Assembly (NCBI GenBank): GCA_016218815.1
Contig: JACRCX010000002.1
Location: 1-40,033, forward strand
Direction of reading: 5' to 3'
DNA length: 40,033 nucleotides
Origin: Deltaproteobacteria bacterium
Lineage (GTDB): Bacteria; Myxococcota_A; Polyangia; DRWM01; JAAZOP01
Under the pieces are notes generated by a model that worked only from the letters and a program-made list of their open reading frames with translations, did not search any database and was not told the DNA's origin. Position 1 is the stretch's first letter. Every line of letters starts with the position of its first letter. The position numbers were made by a program, and so were the translations under genes. Below, one piece after another: positions 38,639-40,033 of the stretch.

Positions 38639-40033
38639 TTGAAAACGGCGCGGCGACAGGGTTGGAGCATGACGGCGGGCCTGGCGTTCGGCGTCACCGC
38701 CGTGGTCCTGGCCGTCATCGGCCTCGGGGCCTATCTCTTCTTCATCCATCATCGGGACCGCCTGCTGGACGCGGCCCGCGCGACCGCGCGGCTGCAAAGC
38801 GACCTGATCCGCGCCGCGCTCGAGCACCAGATGATGGAGAACGACCGCACCCTGATCCGGGAGATGCTGCGGACCTTCGCCAAGGATCCGTCCATCCGCC
38901 AGGTGCTGGTGCTGGACCGGACCGGACGGCCGCAGCACGCCAGCCGGCCGATTCCGCCGGGAACCACGTTCGGCCTGGACGAGCCGACGTGCCGGGTCTG
39001 CCACGCGTACGACCCGGTGCGCCGCGAGAGCGCCGTGCTCGAGACCGAGGGCGGCACCGTCCTCCGCTCGGTCGTGCCCATCGAGAACCGGCCCGCGTGC
39101 CACGCGTGCCACGACCCGCACAACCGCATCAACGGCGTCCTGATCGTGGACATGGCGACCGGCGCCCGCGCCGACGAGCTCGCCGGCGACCTGCGCTGGA
39201 TGACGATCGGGGGCGGGCTGCTGGCGCTGTGCCTGCTGGCGGCCATCGCGGTCGTGATGCGGATCGTCGTCCACCGCCGGCTGAACCGCTTCGAGGAGAA
39301 CGCGCGGGCCATCGCGCTCGGCGACCTCCGGCGCCGCGTGCCCGTCGCGGGGAACGACACGCTGTCCTGGCTCGGTCGCGAGTTCAACGACATGGCGGAT
39401 ACCGCCGAACGGCTGCTGGTCGACCTGCGCGGCCAGCAACAGCGCCTCGAAACCGTGATCAACAGCGTCGACGACGGCATCGTCGTCCTCGACCGCGACC
39501 TGCGCGTCGTCGCCGCCAACGACGCCTTCCTGCAGCGCCTGAACCGGGACCGCGGCGCCGTCGTCGGCCGGACGTGCCGCGAGGTGGCCGCCGGACTGTG
39601 CGCCAGCGCGGACTGCCCGGGCTTGTCCTGCTTCGATTCCGCCGAACGGCACACGTCGATCGTCGCCCGGTCCGGCCCCGACGGCCACACCCGGCACGAA
39701 GAGGTCCGGTCCTCCCCCGTTCGCGGCCCGGGAGGCGAGGTCGCCTTCGCCGTCGAGGTCTGGCGCGACATCACCGGCCGGCGCGCCGAGGAGGCGCGCA
39801 TGGCCGAGGCGCACCGCCTGGCATCGCTGGGCATGCTGGCCTCGGGCTTCTCGCACGAGCTGAACACGCCCCTCGCCTCCGTGCTCACCTGTGTCGAGGG
39901 CATCCTCCGCACGGTGGAAGGCAAGGAGGGCGCCGGCTCCCCAGGCGCGGCGGCGGTCGCCGACTCGGCCCACATCGCGCGCGAACAGCTCCTGCGCTGC
40001 CGCGCCGTGACCCAGCACTTCCTGCGCATGTCC
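38639..40033 (+). CDS. Diheme c-type sensor histidine kinase, 3' end outside window
   Basis: Open to the last base; 465 codons visible. The N-terminus (KTARRQGWSMTAGLAFGVTA) leads into a membrane helix (11-36), then a periplasmic domain about 37-187 with two heme c motifs, CRVCH (118-122) and CHACH (154-158), then a second helix (188-211), HAMP (about 212-265), PAS (265-380) with four Cys (313, 321, 326, 331), and HisKA with ASGFSHELNTPLASV (His406). The H-box is NtrB-like. The ATPase domain must follow. It probably senses periplasmic redox state through the hemes and controls the divergent cytochrome operon. Start TTG 38639 (after GGGGAAGG) gives the basic n-region; ATG 38669 is the alternative. 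Confidence 0.88.
   Translation, partial: MKTARRQGWSMTAGLAFGVTAVVLAVIGLGAYLFFIHHRDRLLDAARATARLQSDLIRAALEHQMMENDRTLIREMLRTFAKDPSIRQVLVLDRTGRPQHASRPIPPGTTFGLDEPTCRVCHAYDPVRRESAVLETEGGTVLRSVVPIENRPACHACHDPHNRINGVLIVDMATGARADELAGDLRWMTIGGGLLALCLLAAIAVVMRIVVHRRLNRFEENARAIALGDLRRRVPVAGNDTLSWLGREFNDMADTAERLLVDLRGQQQRLETVINSVDDGIVVLDRDLRVVAANDAFLQRLNRDRGAVVGRTCREVAAGLCASADCPGLSCFDSAERHTSIVARSGPDGHTRHEEVRSSPVRGPGGEVAFAVEVWRDITGRRAEEARMAEAHRLASLGMLASGFSHELNTPLASVLTCVEGILRTVEGKEGAGSPGAAAVADSAHIAREQLLRCRAVTQHFLRMS

Noticed and set aside
1..40033. CRISPR arrays, rRNA or tRNA genes, replication origin
   Set aside because: No regularly spaced short repeats with unique spacers, no rRNA-like or cloverleaf sequence, and no DnaA-box cluster were seen.

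Overview
The window is high-GC bacterial DNA, tightly packed with genes. Its style (lipoproteins with Asp/Glu-rich linkers, Cys-rich RCC1-type lipoproteins, DUF1566 lipoproteins, decaheme surface cytochromes, many GTG/TTG starts) suggests Myxococcota or a related former deltaproteobacterial lineage. That is an inference from gene content, because no rRNA or marker gene is present.

Layout. 1-5000: accessory DNA with the 3' part of an ISAzo13-type transposase, two convergent DUF1566 lipoproteins surrounded by repeated remnants of their own 3' ends, a Vat-like acetyltransferase, a broken VWA-type surface protein and an intradiol-dioxygenase-like lipoprotein. 5000-11100: a hybrid histidine kinase, then a forward gene set of APC permease, metallophosphoesterase, RidA and a coupled unknown protein. 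11200-15300 (reverse): an ATC-hydrolase-like protein, a short asparaginase next to AsnA, and a DUF438/hemerythrin/PAS sensor. 15550-19400: a membrane histidine kinase overlapping a REC-GAF-GGDEF diguanylate cyclase, then an exported probable beta-barrel protein. 19500-20150: a DUF4160/DUF2442 pair.

20330-25324: an eight-gene arsenic and thiol-redox operon. It holds ArsR, Acr3, a thioredoxin-like/ArsC fusion, a 26-codon CCxC microprotein coupled at both ends, a YraQ/ArsP-type permease, a small CPKC thioredoxin, CcdA and a CxC thioredoxin-fold lipoprotein. A cytosol-to-outside electron relay can be read from it.

25400-30520: gene debris (truncated DUF4160 copy, RCC1 tail) followed by three intact surface lipoproteins, one of them a Cys-rich RCC1-repeat protein.

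30545-40033: a respiratory module for probable extracellular electron transfer. The reverse-strand genes encode a small membrane protein, a cyclic-nucleotide-binding-domain protein, a tetraheme cytochrome, a Tat-exported four-cluster ferredoxin, an NrfD quinone-interacting membrane protein, an MtrC/OmcA-type decaheme lipoprotein on a collagen-like stalk, and a PpiC-type foldase. Divergent from it is a sensor kinase with two CxxCH motifs in its periplasmic domain, cut by the window end. Candidate sigma-54 promoters and (C/T)TGACA repeats spaced 22-23 bp lie before both parts of the operon. This points to redox control through an NtrC-type activator that would be encoded outside the window.
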